A DNA stretch of 64,000 nucleotides, taken from the NCBI GenBank assembly GCA_012845835.1, contig JABAKD010000001.1, positions 389,501 through 453,500 of the forward strand. The letters are read 5' to 3'. The DNA comes from Undaria pinnatifida. Its lineage: Eukaryota > Sar > Phaeophyceae > Laminariales > Alariaceae. Both the position numbers and the translations under genes were made by a program. Positions 1-13,500 of the stretch are shown here, one piece after another; the stretch's first letter is position 1; every line of letters begins with the position of its first letter. The notes beneath the pieces are model-generated. The model saw only the letters and a program-made list of their open reading frames with translations, was not told where the DNA came from and ran no database searches.

Positions 1-63
1 ATAGTCAAGCCACCCTCGTACCCCTCGTTTCGATCCCCTTTGCATGTTTTTTTTTTCTTCCAG

Positions 64-3000
64 GTATCGCGGTTTCTGGACGCCCTCTTGTCGAGATGCG
101 CTGCGGACATCCAGGCCAGGCGCGGTGAGGGCGAGTGCCCGCCCCTGAGGCTGCTCTCCGATGCTTCGTTCTACGAGATGGAGCCCGTTGCGCGGAGCGG
201 TGCGTGCCATGATAGCGTACCGTTGTGCCATGCCAGTATGCGTGTCGTCCGCCCTCGTCGGCGGTTGTTTTTGTTCGTGGCTACGCACAAGACAAACTGC
301 TGGTACTCTAAAAGCTGCGTGTTAGTGCGGTTCACACCCCCGTTTCGCGTCGATGTATGTTGTGTGTGCACTGGTGCTGGTGCTGTTGCTGGTGGTGGTG
401 GTTGACGCCCTGCAGCTGCTGCTAGTTTTGCTGTTTTTAGTGCTTCTTTGCTGCTTTCATTGGTTCTGCTACTTCTGATATTGGTACTCCTGCTGCTATT
501 TGCTGTTTTTTTTTTACCGCCGCTTTCTGCTTGTGCTGTTTCGTTGACGGTGCTGCTGCTGCACCCACGTTTTTTGGTTTGGCGTTTCTGTGGACATTTG
601 TTTGTTTTGCCTTGTTTGTTCACTTTGTGTTGTTGTTCGGACGTCTTTGGTGGCAAAGCGTTCCTGTACAACATGAACATCTGGTGCAATAAAAAAAAAA
701 ATGTATGGAAGCGTTTTCCGACTCAAACCGTACCGCATCGTACAGTACCGCACCGTGCCGCGCCTTGCATAAACATATCTCCTCGTACCCCCCTCCCCCC
801 CGCAGCGCCAATTGTTATTCTGCGCAGGCTTTACTTCGCGGTCAGGGACCTCACGGTCATCGGCGGTGGTAGCGGTGGCGGGGGAAATGCGCAGGCTGTC
901 GACGATAATGAGGCGTTACCGGCGATGTCATCGGTAGATGCGATCGTGTCAGCGGTCCAGGCCCTTGCTGTGCGACATATGGAACAGGAGGACGCTAAGA
1001 TGGCGGAGGAAAGCAACGACGACGAGGGAGAGCAACAGCAACAAAGACGCGAAGGCGAGGAGGAAGAGGCCGACCAGCAGCAGCGCTTGCTCGAGGCCTG
1101 CTGTCTCGTGATGCTGACCGAGCGGTTCCCCAAGGGGTTTCTTGACGAGGAGGCCGTCGCGGGGCTGCTCGTGGCGGCGGACGCACTGGACTCCGTGTGC
1201 GTTCGTAGCCTTCTCCTGCGAAGGTCGGTAGGTGCAGCAAGCACAGATGTAGGCGCGGCCGCAAGGAGAGGGAGAAGCTTAAGAGATGGCGGTGGCGGTG
1301 GCGGCAGTGGTGGCTCTCCCACTGGTAGCGTTAACGCTGGGAGGGATGCCCTCTTCGACGCCGTGACCGCGCTGCGCGACCTCTCGCTCCGTCTCGGGCG
1401 CATTCTCCCGCGGGACTCCCCGTTCCTCCGGAAGGTACCGCCGGGAGCCGCTCTCCTGCGCGTGATTGGTCCGGTGACCCTGAGCGGGACACGGTCGCTG
1501 GTTCGAGCGTCGGCGGCTCTGCTGCCGTTCCTCGCGGAGCGCTGCGCGGTGGTGGGGGGGCGGGAGACGGACGCCGCGCTGAGCGCCGTGGTTCGATTAG
1601 GCCCGACCAGGGCCAACGAGAGCAGCGAGCGAGATTTCCGGCTGCATGGGCCTGGGCACGGGCAGCAGCAGCAGGGGCGGGAAGAGAGCAGCACCAAGAG
1701 ACCACAGTGGAGACGGCTCCTCCTGCTGCACGGCGTGCTTGGCGGCTTGGTTGCGGGCGAGGGTCGCCTCTTGGAGAGCGCGGTCTGCGAGGTGGCCATG
1801 CCGATGGAGGTTAACTCCGATGACGACACCGGTGATGATAGCGAGGATGACAACGACCCGTTGTTGCAGACCACTGCTCGGGTGTCTGGACCGCGGCCTT
1901 TCGGCCTCGACCAGCGGTTGTTCGCCACTGTCTCCCGCTTCGTGGACTTCCTTCCCACCGCCGAAGGGGCATCGCTCACGATGTTGACGAAGACATCTAC
2001 ATCACCCACTGCGGCGGCGCCAGCGCCGGGGGCAGCGGTGGCGGGGTCATCCGCAACGTCCGTGCCGCCCTCGTTGCTTCTCGTGTGGGGCGACGCCTTG
2101 CGCCTGAGCTTTCTCGGCACCGACGCGCAGCGGCTCGTTTTTTCGTCCAAAAAGCCGGGCGGAGGAGGAAGAGCCGCGAGGTCGCGCACTCGGTGGGTTG
2201 AGGACTTGGTGGCCTACCTTAATGAGAGAGGGGCCGTTCTCGCGGTCGAAGCCGGTAAGGTTTCATCCACGCCGCCGTGCAGGGATATAGTGGAACGCGT
2301 GAGCGATAGCGGGAGCCAGAGAGGGAGCAAGCCGGCGACGGCTTCTGTTGCTGCCATCGCCGAGGGCCATCAAGCGGGTCCTTCGGAGCGTTTTGCGAGC
2401 TGCCGCCTGCTTCGCGCCCTGTGCGGGTGCTCCCACCTGCTCGATCCCCCGCTGCCCCGCCCCGCCGTTCGGAGCTTAATGGTGGCGTTTCTGGGCATCG
2501 CCGTCGCCGGTGAAAGAAACAGTGGCGGTGGCAGCGGCGGTGGTAGCGGCAGCGGCGGAGACGGTGGAGCCCGCGGTGCCGACGACCACGACGCATCGCC
2601 GCAGCAACAGTGGAAAGCCGAATCACACCTCCTCCAGACCTCCTTCTGCCTGCTGGTGCAGCACGCCTCCGACGGGCAGCTGGACGAAATCGTGCTGACG
2701 CTGTTAAATATCATCGAGATGCCGAGAGACAATAGCAACAACACCTTTATTTATGACGCTTACGCCGACACCACCGCTGCCGCGGCTACTGCCGCTGCCG
2801 CGACTGCGCGCGCGTCTTGCATGGCGGCTTCGGCGGTTACCCTCGTGCGCCTGGCCGCGCAAGTGGGTCGCGGGGCGGCGTTCAAGGCGGTTTTTCCCAA
2901 GCGTGCCCTGTCGCTTGCTTGCTCTCTGTGCTGGCAGCTTCGAGAAGCCAACCGCTGCGGAGACGGGGGCGGTGGCGTCCGTGGCGGTGGTAGCAGCGGC

Positions 3001-3888
3001 GGCGGCGGCGGTAGCGGCGATGGCCTGAAAAGCGCGACCGGGGCGCTGGAAGCCCTGGACGGGTTGCTCGGCCGCCAATCGTACTCATCGATCGATGCTC
3101 GGGTGGTGTCTGTTGTCCTCGGCTCGGTCGAGCCGGCGGCCAGGGCTGCCCTCCACGCCGCCGAAATCTCCATCAGTCGCATTGCTGGCAGTGGCTGCGG
3201 CGGCCGCGGCGGCAGCGGCGGTGGTGGTGGTGGCGGTGGCATATCTTCCGCGATCCGAGCGCTATCTCGCGGGGCGGAGGACCAGCAGCAGCAACAGCAG
3301 CAACGTCTGCGGCAGGAGCTCGACGAAAGCGCGCGATGCTTCCGCGCCTGCTGCCACCTGCTGAGGACGGTTCTCGAGCACTACGCGCGGAAGGTGTTCT
3401 CCTGTACGCCCCCGTTCGCGGCCCTCTGCCGCTCGCTTATGCGGCTGTTCTTCTGCCTCGCGGCCCCTTTGCCGCCCACCACCGGAGCTGACGCCTTTGG
3501 TAGCGGCAGCGGTGGTGGCAGGGGTGGTGGCGGCGGAAGCGGCGGCGGCAGCAGCGGGGTGGATCTCTTTTTCTCGCTGGAAGAGCAGGTGGCGGCGGCG
3601 AGCGCCCTGTCTCGCGTCCTGCAGCAGTTTGTCCCGCACAAAGAGGTTTTGAAGAAATATGCGGCGTTCCTGCTGCTGGAGTACGTGTCCCTAGCCGGCC
3701 TGATCGCGCTTGAGCCCGGGCCAAGGGCTGCCCTCCTCGACGGGGTGTTCGCCGTGATGGAGGCGTGCACACGGAGGGAGATGCGCCAGCTGCACGGCCT
3801 GCTGGGGGCACTGCCGACGGGGCAGGACGTGTTCCGTTCTCTCTACGAGGATTACCAGCTGCAGCACAAGTACACGGGGAAAATGTAG
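64..3888 (+). CDS. URB2: Urb2/Npa2-type ribosome biogenesis protein, C-terminal part (5' truncated by window)
   Basis: Two exons are visible: 64-199 (starts after a CAG acceptor, ends at GTGCGT) and 806-3888 (after CCCGCAG, stop TAG). The one-base phase of the first fits the second, joining ...EPVARSG to APIVILRRLYFAVRDLTVIGG. The C-terminus (VSLAGLIALEPGPRAALLDG, then LFRSLYEDY-like VFRSLYEDYQLQHKYTGKM) is the signature of the Urb2/Npa2 C-terminal domain, whose yeast member acts in the nucleolus in 27S/60S pre-rRNA processing. The rest is helical and repeat-like, broken by Gly/Ser runs (about 1288-1316, 2518-2570, 2965-3020, 3190-3240, 3500-3560), Gln runs and acidic stretches. These are probably disordered loops between alpha-solenoid helices. 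Only about 1,070 residues are in the window, and upstream exons must lie to the left. Family assignment rests mainly on the last 110 residues. Confidence 0.72.
200..805 (+). other. Intron of the URB2-like gene
   Basis: GT at 200-201, AG at 804-805 after a C-rich tract. It is rich in T and in CTG/TTG triplets (about 370-500), which creates long open frames of Leu and Val that are not coding. No transposon was recognised. Confidence 0.7.
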
Positions 3889-4310
3889 TCAGTTGCTAGT
3901 ACAACAGTTGTTGCTGTTTCTATCGCTGCTGCTGCTGCTGTTGTTGTTGTTGTTGCTTCTGCTTTTTCTGGTGCTGTTTTGTTATCGACAAGGCGCCGGG
4001 GAGTGGAGGGGGGTGGGGCGGGGGGGGAGGTTGTCTCCCTTTCGTCTCTACGTTAATACCGTCTGCTGCTTGTTTTCTCTAATGAGCGCATTCCGTTGTT
4101 TTGAAAGGTTTCAGCTTGATTTTCTTAATAAGCGTAAGCTGCTTTTATAGAAGGCGCTGGGGCGAGGGGGTGGAGAGTGGAAGGGGCTGGAGGAGGGGTT
4201 GCTTCGTTTTTTTGTATTACGATGGGAGTGGTGCCACGGTGGGGGAGACACTGCGAACGGAAACGTCAACGGAACGGGTCTGGGTCTCGGAAAAATCGGG
4301 AGTTGCACGC
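3889..4310. other. 3' flank of URB2-like gene
   Basis: Begins with CTG/TTG triplet repeats (3903-3975) and continues as G-rich DNA. It probably includes the 3' UTR. No gene seen. Confidence 0.4.
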
Positions 4311-4421
4311 GCTTCATATTGACTTTATTTATTTAACCGCAACGAGAGCCTGCCAGAGGATTCACTTGCTTCATATTGACTTTATATATTTAACCGCAAC
4401 GAGAGCCTGCCAGAGGATTCA
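4311..4421. repeat. 57-bp tandem duplication
   Basis: Two near-identical copies, from 4311 and from 4368, each starting GCTTCATATTGACTTTAT and ending GCCAGAGGATTCA. Confidence 0.85.
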
Positions 4422-4504
4422 TGTTGTACTGCTAGACATACACTATTTTGGCAGTCTGTCTTGGGACGTTGATTGATCGGTACCGTTAGCAATGAGGGCC
4501 CCGT

Positions 4505-4700
4505 CCGGTTCCAAACCAAACGTGTCTTCTTTTTTGTGCCTTATCCTGTCGCTGAAAGCGTGATTTAGCAAAGAAACGATGGAAACCAACGAACAGTGGG
4601 AGTGCTGAACCCTATGCACACGATAAAAATGAAGGCAAGTGCCGGAGGGAAGAGGGGGAGACGCCTGTGACCACGGCTGCTCCAGAAGGCCATGAGGGTA
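4505..4700 (+). repeat. Diverged copy of tRNA-derived SINE body
   Basis: Shares in order several blocks with the better SINE copy at 59866-60165: CTGAACCCTATGC, GATAAAAATGAAGGCAAG, GGAGGGAAGAGGG and CCTGTGACCACGGCT. The tRNA-like head is not recognisable. Confidence 0.55.
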
Positions 4701-4844
4701 ACACACCCCACGGTTTGAGGTAGAAAGTGCGAGTCATCCCACGGGAGGGGTGCAGCGGGAGTTTCTGAGCTCCTAACACGAGGAGCTCAACATAACACCC
4801 GAAACATGGCTTAGAGAAGACCTTTTCGCGCAAAGACCAATGCT

Positions 4845-4925
4845 ACGATAGGGGGGTCCCTTTCGGGGCTTTTTTTTTCATTGGCTCGGGGTCATTCGTG
4901 CGAGTGACCCCCTGTTCCATGCGGT
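4845..4925 (+). repeat. Short dispersed repeat, second copy at 16905-16985
   Basis: Both copies read GGGGCTTT, T-run, TGGCTCGGG, a CxCTCxTGCGAGTGA-like block, then CCCC and GTTCC. The second copy is inside a PPR-gene intron. Confidence 0.5.
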
Positions 4926-5064
4926 CATAGGCTTTCGTGCAGATTTGATTTTCCGAGATGTGAATCCCCAAAGGGATGGTTAGCTACGCTGCGGCAAAAT
5001 GAATCGCCAAACCCGTATTTTTTTATCAGTGAGCTACAAACCCACTCGTACATGTGGCTCAGAC

Positions 5065-5740
5065 TGTGGGCAGTGAAACTTAGGGGGTACCCCCTACCGT
5101 AGCGTTGATCGCAGCTCGGCCAACTTTTCTATGCGCTAGTAGTCCCAAACCAGCATAGAGTCGTTCTACGGTAGCCCGCCCTAACGCTTCTCTAATAACA
5201 TCGCCAGTTTCAAAACCAGCTCCCGATCGTAGGCTATATCCTGAAACACGGAGTCCCTCGACACCCCGATGTCGTCGATCGTTAGACCTTTTGCACACAA
5301 GAAAGTGTATGGATATTTTTTTTTCAGTAGTTTTTATCCTTCCTTGTGTCGAGCAGCCATGAAACGTTCGTTGAAAAAAACCGCTGTTTTTTTGGGGGGG
5401 GGGCTATCTATCGTAGAATCAGTCTATATATAGACTATACTCGTACAATTATCATGCTAACAGATAGTTCCGCAGTTGAGGAGGTCAACCGGCCATAAAC
5501 TGATTCTACGATAGCCCCCCGGCCCCAAAACCGGCGATTTCTTTAACGAACGTATCATGGCTACTCGCCACGAGGAAAGATACTATGAAAAAAACATCTC
5601 CATGTATGTTCTTGTTTGCAAAGGACGATCGAACGATGACGTCGGGATGGAAAGGGACACCGGAATTCAGGCGTTACGGCCGGGAGCTGGTTTCAAAACC
5701 GGCGATTTCGTTAAAGAAAGATTGGGGGAGCTGTCGTATT
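5065..5740. repeat. Dispersed repeat as an inverted pair (copy also at 14106-14340)
   Basis: The left arm (about 5140-5400) and right arm (about 5505-5740) are inverted copies sharing ACGATCGAACGATGACGTCG-like, GTTTCAAAACC, CATGGCTRCTCG and CTRCGRTAGCC blocks. Around the centre, a GATTCTACGATAG block faces its inverse at 5410-5425 and 5500-5513. The third copy at 14.1 kb lies in a PPR-gene intron. It looks like a foldback or MITE-type element; no target duplication was resolved. Confidence 0.6.
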
Positions 5741-5911
5741 AATAGAACGACTCCCATACGGCCCAAGAAGTTCAACGCCTATAATGGGATGACTCGTAAA
5801 TGTGACGGAGAACCAAAAAAATATCAAAGTACTACCTCGTGCGCGTGGCACACGGACACACGCGTCTTGCCTCTGGAAATTGCGGCCAAACATATACCTG
5901 GGCACCTGATA

Positions 5912-6305
5912 GACAACAATGCTACGCGGAACGTGAAAGAGCTCGATTCCCTAGGGTAGACTCTACAAAAGAGAGTAACACCATCCATTTTCGTTACTCA
6001 CGTGAAGGAGCGTGCTCGTTACTCAATGATTGACTAATAAGCGGTATCGAGGTTACTTGGTTTCACCATACAGTATGCGAAGTGTCCCGATTCGCGTAGT
6101 TGTTGGTAGACAACAATGCTACGCGGAACGTGGAAGAGCTCTATTCCCTAGAGTATACTCAACAAAAGGGTAACACCATCCATTTCCGTCACTCACGTGA
6201 TGGAGCGTGCTCGTCAATTAATGATTGACTAAGCGGTATCGAGGTTACTTGGTTTCACTGTACAGTATGCGAAGTGTCCCGATTCGCGTAGTTGATGGTA
6301 TAGTC
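5912..6305 (+). repeat. Tandem duplication, about 200-bp unit x2
   Basis: Both units contain GACAACAATGCTACGCGGAA, CACGTGA(A/T)GGAGCGTGCTCG, AATGATTGACTAA and GCGGTATCGAGGTTACTTGG in the same order, from about 5912 and 6110. Non-coding. Confidence 0.8.
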
Positions 6306-7510
6306 TACACCGGTTCGTCTTCAAGAATATTCCTGGCGTGCTGGATCGCCTGGCGTGTTGATCGCCGAAAACGTAACATCTTTGGTATCTGTCGCTACGG
6401 CCAGGATCCAGACGTAACTTAGAAGCTTAGAGGCGCGCGGTCCGATTCCTCAACCTCCTGGGAGGAGCGTGCAACGGCAAGCAGTACATACATACACGTA
6501 ATCATGCTGCGCGCGAGTTGGACGTGTCCTTAATACGTGGCAGTTCAGACAACATCCTCTGTCCGAGCAGCCCGGACTGCTTCACTTCGTGTTAGCGAAT
6601 GCTGCCGTAATCGTCACATTGCTTCAGACAGTGATTCCCACGGAGGAAGCGATTGAGATATACCGACAAAAACAATCGGGAGTGGGTGCGGTCTTATCAG
6701 GCGAGTCATCCCGCGGTAGGGATTGCACGATTTGCGCCAACGGTGTCCGACCTGTTGAGCTTCTCAGTGTGTGAACTACCGGTTGTTATGCCAACTTTAC
6801 GAGTATAGACTAATCGTCTCACTGTTAGGACCAGCGAATTGAACAAAATTGGTCAGGTTGCGCGAGCGAATGTCTTCGGAGTCATATTTGGGTGAGGTGT
6901 AAAGCTCCCCATGTTGAAGGGCTTATAAACGTCAGCTGCACCCACTAGCGTGGGAGATCTCAGCCGTCTGACATGGCGTGAGCGCGCAGCAACAAACGAG
7001 ACTAGACACGTACCGGTACCAGGTAGTGCGTTACAGCCCGTGCGCGGGCCGTAAAACCCCCTTGGTCTCTCATTTGGGACGCTTGGCGAAACCGAGCAGC
7101 CCCGGCGGCTTCATGTGGCCAATGGAGAGATCGCCACTAAGCTTGTCGCTTTAAACCCGCCGGTTGCTTTTGGCGGCTGATGCTATATTTCTCATTTCCC
7201 CTCCCCCCTCTGAATTTCAAAAAGGTTAACATACTACTTCGTATAAAATAGCGTATGATTTTCGTAAAAGCCAACCAACCCCAAACGACCACTAGGCGGC
7301 ACCGCTTAAGCAACTCTAAATTTTGCAATAGCCTCAAATTCTAACGCGAGGCAGGGTGTGACCCACACTAATATCAGAATAAAAAACGGCTTTCGTACGT
7401 TTCGTTAAAGAACATATCCAAAATCTCTTAGTTCCTATCCCACTAAGTGTTGACGGTCGCATACTGTACTAGAAACACCTTTAACTGCAAGTAAACGCCG
7501 CCCACTTCTA
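6306..7510. other. Intergenic, nothing recognised
   Basis: The space between the convergent URB2-like and PPR genes, after the repeats. Short open frames only, with no codon bias or known domain. A polyadenylation signal for the PPR gene should lie here, but none was assigned. Confidence 0.4.
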
Positions 7511-10500
7511 CTACAACGCTCGCGCTGCGGCGGCCGCAACGTCATCGCTCTGCTCCACCTCACCCCCCCCCTCTCCCCCGTCACCCTCACCATCCAAGAG
7601 AGCCCCCCCCCCGGGCGCCCCGCCTTCTGTCGCTTCCGGGGCGAGCGGCGAGCCGGCGGAAGCGGTGGCGACACCAGCGGCCGCGGCACTTGCGACGGCG
7701 GTCGGCGGCGGCGGCGGCGGTGGCAAGCCGATGAGCTCCGACGCCTTCGCGGCTAGGGCTTGCGCAGTGGACGTTTTACCGGCCGCCTCGCAGACCTCCC
7801 CCGCCCTCGCCAACACCGCAGCAAGATTCCGGATCGACATCTTCTTCGCCCTACTCGCCCCGTCCGCCGTCGCACCCGACCCCGACGCACCGCCACCGTT
7901 ACCAGTACTTTCGCTACCGCTGCTGCCGATGTTAACACCGCTGCTGCTGTGGTCAATACCGCTGCTGCTACTACCGCTGCTACCGCTACTGCTACTACTC
8001 TCCTCTTCTTGCTCGTCTCCCGGAGCGTCCTGGAACATCCTCGCGGCTGCAGCAGCCTCCTTCGTCACGCCGACAGCAAGCGCCACCGACTCCTCCCCTC
8101 CAACAGCAGCACACGCATCAAGCGCCGCCATAAACGTGGCCGCGTCGGGGGGGGGCAGCCTCCGCCCCGCCCCTAAGCCCAACCCACCTCCACCTCCACC
8201 CCCACCAACACCAGCCTCTCCAACACCACCATCACCACCGCTAGCCGTGCTTGCTGTTGCCGCAGCATCGTCGGACATCTCGCGAAACACTTCCAAGCCT
8301 CGCTCCGGCTTCCCGCACGCAGTGGCCGCGCCAATAAGCGCTGCGTACAGGCGCGCCCCCGCGACACCACGTAGCGACGGAGACCTCATCGCCTTCGCCA
8401 TTACCGGGGACACGCGATCCCACATCCCCAGCCTGCCGGCGGCGGCCACCTCGTAGGCAAGCCCCCCCGGATTAAGCTCACCACCTCTGCCACCTCCACC
8501 ACCACCGCTGCCACTAGCGCTTACACCACCGTTTGCGCTACGGCTGGTACTGCTAGCACTGCTGCTTTTGCCGCGATTTTGGTCGGCGCTATAAAGAGAG
8601 CGGACGTCGGAGGAGGAGTCGGCCTCTCGGAGGGCGGCGCGGGCAGCGTCTGCTTCGGAGAGGACTGCGTTATCTTGGCCGGCGGAAGCGGCCGCGCCCA
8701 GGATGAGCTCGTACGTGCTGAGGCTGGCGGCGGCGGCTCGCTGTCCGGCTCTTCGAGGCGGAAGTTTCTGCGAAAATACATTATTTTCCGTTTTCGTTGA
8801 ACGGGGCAATAAACAACGCAGTTTCAATAGTCAGACAAATAAATACTATTAATAGATTGTTTCTGCAGCGCAGTGTTTACGACCTGGCGCAGCTATGAAA
8901 AAATGGTAGAATTGAGACTCCACACCAGTAACTCCTCACATTACGCCTCTTCATTCCAAGCAGGTTCCCGGGCGGTCGGGGCTACATGGTTAGGCTTGTT
9001 AGGGTTAAAAGTCAAGGCATGTTTCAACCATTTGTCGACTCTGGGATCTGGGCCACCCTGGGGTCAGGGTGGGTCGACGAACACTCTTGCGTCGTTCGTC
9101 AGGCCACGGCGGCACTGTCGTTTCGCGAGTCGAGGTAAAGTCACTCACGAAAACACATCAAAGATGTCGGGAGACGGCACTTTCAGCACTCAACAGACGG
9201 CAATCTTCCAACAATAATTTACCTGGTACCTGACCGACGCCAAACTACTAGGTTTTAGTGTGGAAGGCCTGGTTTTGCACCCTTGACCGGTGTGCCTTTT
9301 TCCTTGACTGACCGTCTCATGACGTTTTGAACGAAAACATGCGGAGGAATGCGATGGGCTTAATCATGCTTGCTACCACTGCGAAAAAATACCAGGGACC
9401 TTGAAAAACACAAGTCTAAAGAGATTATTCTCCCAAAACGCAAGTGCTAGTTTGTAAACGGGGGTTGATGTGGAGGACAGGTTTTGGAAAAAGGTACATA
9501 CGTAAAACGGTCATCGCACATGTACGATCGGATGATCCAACGGACGGTAATATATATATATATATATATATATCACACGCAGTTTGCAAGGATGAGTTTC
9601 GACTAAAATTTCGATTTCACAGCTGAAGTGTCATTTTTATTTTTTCTCATCTAACTCATCCGAAGACATTCCCGATCATCCTCGGCATATTCGGTGAATA
9701 CCGAAACCGGCATGCCGATGTCAAGAGATCGCCTTGCGCGCTCGTTAACATTCTCCACGTCCCACATCGCACATACAAAAAGCGCCCCCTGGCAGCGGAC
9801 AAACGCTTCCACGTCGATTGGAAACCTCTCCTGGAACAGGGGCTTCACATCAAGTTTCATTTTGCCCATCCACCCAAGGATGAAAACACAACAACAGATT
9901 ACTATTAACACACTATAGCGCAACCTCTAGCCCCCTGACAACGCCCGTAGCCTCCTCCCACATGCCCCCCCCCAAACAAGAAAAAAAAAACACAGCTTCA
10001 TATTAACGCACCTCCAGCCTCCTGACCGCGCCCGCAGCTTCCTCCCACATGCCTGCCCGAGCCAGTGCCCTCGCCACCACCTCATACAGGTCGGCCGGTG
10101 GGTGCCGCAAACCTACACCCCGTCCACCATCGCCACCATACCCGCCCGAGTCAGCAGCAGCAGCAGCAGCAGCCTCCGCCGCATTCGAACATGCTTTCTC
10201 CGCTGCCGCGAGAACGCCTACAACTCCCTGCCAATCCTTGCGCGCGCTGTGTGCCCGTGCAACGAGGACCATTCCATCCATGGTGCTGTTTTGTAGCAAT
10301 ATTTTCGCGTTTTGGCGTAATAGCCGGCGATGCAGGGATAAGAGAAGGGGAAAGGATAGGGAAGGGGAGGGGATGGCAGGGGGGGGAACGGAGGCGAGGG
10401 GAGGGGGTGGGGGGGGTGCGGGGGAGGGGAGGGGAGGAGAGGTGATGGTAAGGGAAGAAGGTTCACATTCGTATTTGAGGCAGAGGCAGGAGGGCGAGTC

Positions 10501-13500
10501 CTACGCTAACTTTCCGTGTAAAAAAACACGTTTTTATTATTTTCGTGCCAAAGGACGATAAGACAGCCATAACTGTAGCAACGGCACACGATGAAAAAGC
10601 AAAATCCGACGCCATACTCCTGTTTTTCATTCAAGAGGGGGGGCTACGATAGGTAAACGAGATCACGTGTTATTGCTGCCGCTTGCTGTTGTTGCATCCG
10701 GTATTCGAGTACCAGCCCGACAAGAAAAAAAAACTCGAGAGGAATAACTGAATGAAAAAATATGCGAAGCGCCGAAATCTTAGGGAGGGGAAGGTAAACT
10801 ATCATCCCCGGACCAACCAATGGATGCTTAAATCCTTTGATCTATCTGCATGGGGACACGATTGTCAAGGAGTCTTGGGGTCTGACAGAAGCACCGAAAG
10901 GCCTCAATTCCATATCGAGCTCAAACTTGATTGTTTTTTATATCGAGCTCATATATTTCTTGTCAGACTGGCGTGTAGAACAAGCACAAAAAAGTCGGTA
11001 CGATACTAGGGTACCACAACCCTTCCATTGAGGCCACACCAGATACCAAGTCCGCGCAAGAGCTCACATCTCGATGCTCATTTTGTCCGCGTAGTGCTGG
11101 AGGCTCAACGTCTGGTCCCATTTCTTCGCCGAGTTGCAAGCAACCATCGTGTACGCGATCGCCCGTCCATCGGGCTGGGTGTTGCAATTAAGGAGGGAGG
11201 GAGATCCGGGAGGGGGGGGGGGGTGAGGTTATATCTCTAGCTGGTGGTAAACCAGTCTCACACACGAGTCCCACACACGAGTCCCACACACGAGTACGAG
11301 TGCGTAAATATAGCTCTACAGCCCTCGAAAACCTGACGGTGCTTAATATCAATACCAATATCATGTTCGCCCATGTCGCTCGTTGTGCTGGCGATTTAGC
11401 AGTAGAGTCACCACAACCCCCCCTCTCCCATCGGCACGCGCACCTCTTCCTTCCAACCCACCCCACCCCACCCCACCCCAACCGCACCCCAAGCCCACCT
11501 TGACGCCGGAAGCGCTGAGAGCCCGCAGCTCTCGAAGGGCCTCTTCCCACTGTCCCAGGTCGGCCAAGGCCTCGAGCAACGCCGTCACCGAAGGTAGCCG
11601 CGGGAACACCTGTGTAGAACGTACATAATTCGGGAGTTCCATTGGCGGAAGGGGATATTTTACGGGGGACCATAGTAAACAGGACCTGACATGCATACAA
11701 AAAAATACGTCTATTCCTCATTTTAACTAACCAGGTTTGGTCCTGATGACTGTGCTTCCTCGTTATAGTAAGTTTAGAGTGGTCGGCGGAGGCGTGAGGG
11801 TGTATGTGTGTCAATTTAATGCATGGCCGTAGTCGTATGATCATGAACCCTCGCATCCCTGCATTGTCGGGTCGGGTCACGGGGGGCGCAGCGGGGGGAA
11901 GAGTGTGTGTGACCACATTATGCATGGCCGTAGTTGTGAGACGATAGACCCCGCACCCCGAAGCAAAGGCGGAGCACGGCGGGTTTCACCAACTAGACGA
12001 ACATTGCGCGCGCCGGAATGCGAAGCGCCATGAGGTGTTCGGCAAGTTGCATGAAGGGTGAGCTGCATCCCACTAAGACTATGCATAATAATGAGTACCT
12101 TCCCTCCCCCCTCCGTCCCCTCCTGTACGGATGCGAGGGTCTATGGTCGTACGACTACAGCCATGCATTGAATGAGCACCCCCTCGCGCCCCCCCGCCCC
12201 CCTCGAATACAATATAATTGAGAACCGCTCGTTTAATCACCGTTTATACGTCCCGCATGTCATGCCGTACCCCCCCCCCCCCCCGCCGACCCACCGCCTC
12301 CCCCCCCCGCCTCCTTCCCCTTAAACGCAATATATGATGGAAAACCGCTCTTTTTGCTCACCCTTCCTACATCCCGCATGTCGCGGAAGAGGTCGAGCGC
12401 GCGGCGGGGCTGCTGGGCGGCGACGCAGGTGTTCATCGCCATCGCTGTCGACACCTGACAAAACGTGCACAAAACGCCATCCAAGAAAAAGGCGCGACAA
12501 GCAGAGAGCAACAGAAAAGAAACAGCGGCATTGCCGTGGTTGTCGATACTCGACACCGTGCATCCCAGCCAGCCAGGGGCAAGGCATGAAAAGCAAGACA
12601 ACAAAACAAAAACAAAAAGTGGTACAAGTATGGCCATGGGTTTCGATACCTTGGCACGCTGTATAAGACACCTGCTACGGTAGAGATACACTGGCTCTTA
12701 TTTTTTTGCCTTCTGAGGGTGGTGGCTTGACAAAACCACCTGGTACTCTTACACCTCACCCAAAATCTGATTTTGACTTGGAAAAAAAATTGAAAACTGC
12801 AACCCGATTTGCCAAATCCATGGCTTAAGGCATACAAAAAAACAAACAAATTGGTATTGATTGCAATACAAGAATGACCATTTTGACGATTGTGGGTTTA
12901 AGGCGGGCCTGAAGTCCGTCATTCAGGAACCCCCCCCCAAAAAAGTTCTACCTCTTATCGTAGTACGCATCACGAGATACGTGTACATAACACCCAAGAA
13001 AAAGTCTCGTGACAAGCGGGCAGAAAAAAGAAGAAAGAAAAAAAAGAAGAAAAAAAAGAAACAGCGGTTTCGAGAAGGTGTCAGCAAGATGTACAAAGTG
13101 AACAACCCCTCAAAAAAAAAAAGACAGAAGAAGAAAACAAAAATTCGAAGCACTTCGTGAAGAAAAAACAAAACGCAGGGGCAATTTTCTTAAGGGGGTT
13201 AAAACCTCTCTGAGGTCTTACGAGGCACAACGCCCTAACAACCGAGATGCGCGGTTTTAACAGCCTTCGAGGGAGAGAGCAGGGCATTAGCAATGTACCA
13301 ATTTTGGCTGGGTTGGATTTGGGTAGGAAAACAATATAATTCTAAGCTCGTAAAATTGAGTTGCCATTATGGCAAAAGGCACATGTAAAAGACATCTTAC
13401 TAGGCACGTTAGCTGTGTCCCACTGTAGACACATCAGCCGGGAGTTCGATAAATTACGGGTCGATACTCATCTTCGCAAGCTGCGTGATACACCGGCCGT

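Noticed and set aside
9651-9923. Extra PPR exon
   Set aside because: Exons 10285-10012 and 8767-7511 join in frame without it, and the sequence belongs to a dispersed repeat.
11877-12086. Extra PPR exon between 12362 and 11609
   Set aside because: One frame reads SPFMQLAEHLMALRIPARAM, but the neighbouring exons already join in phase and continue the PPR motif.
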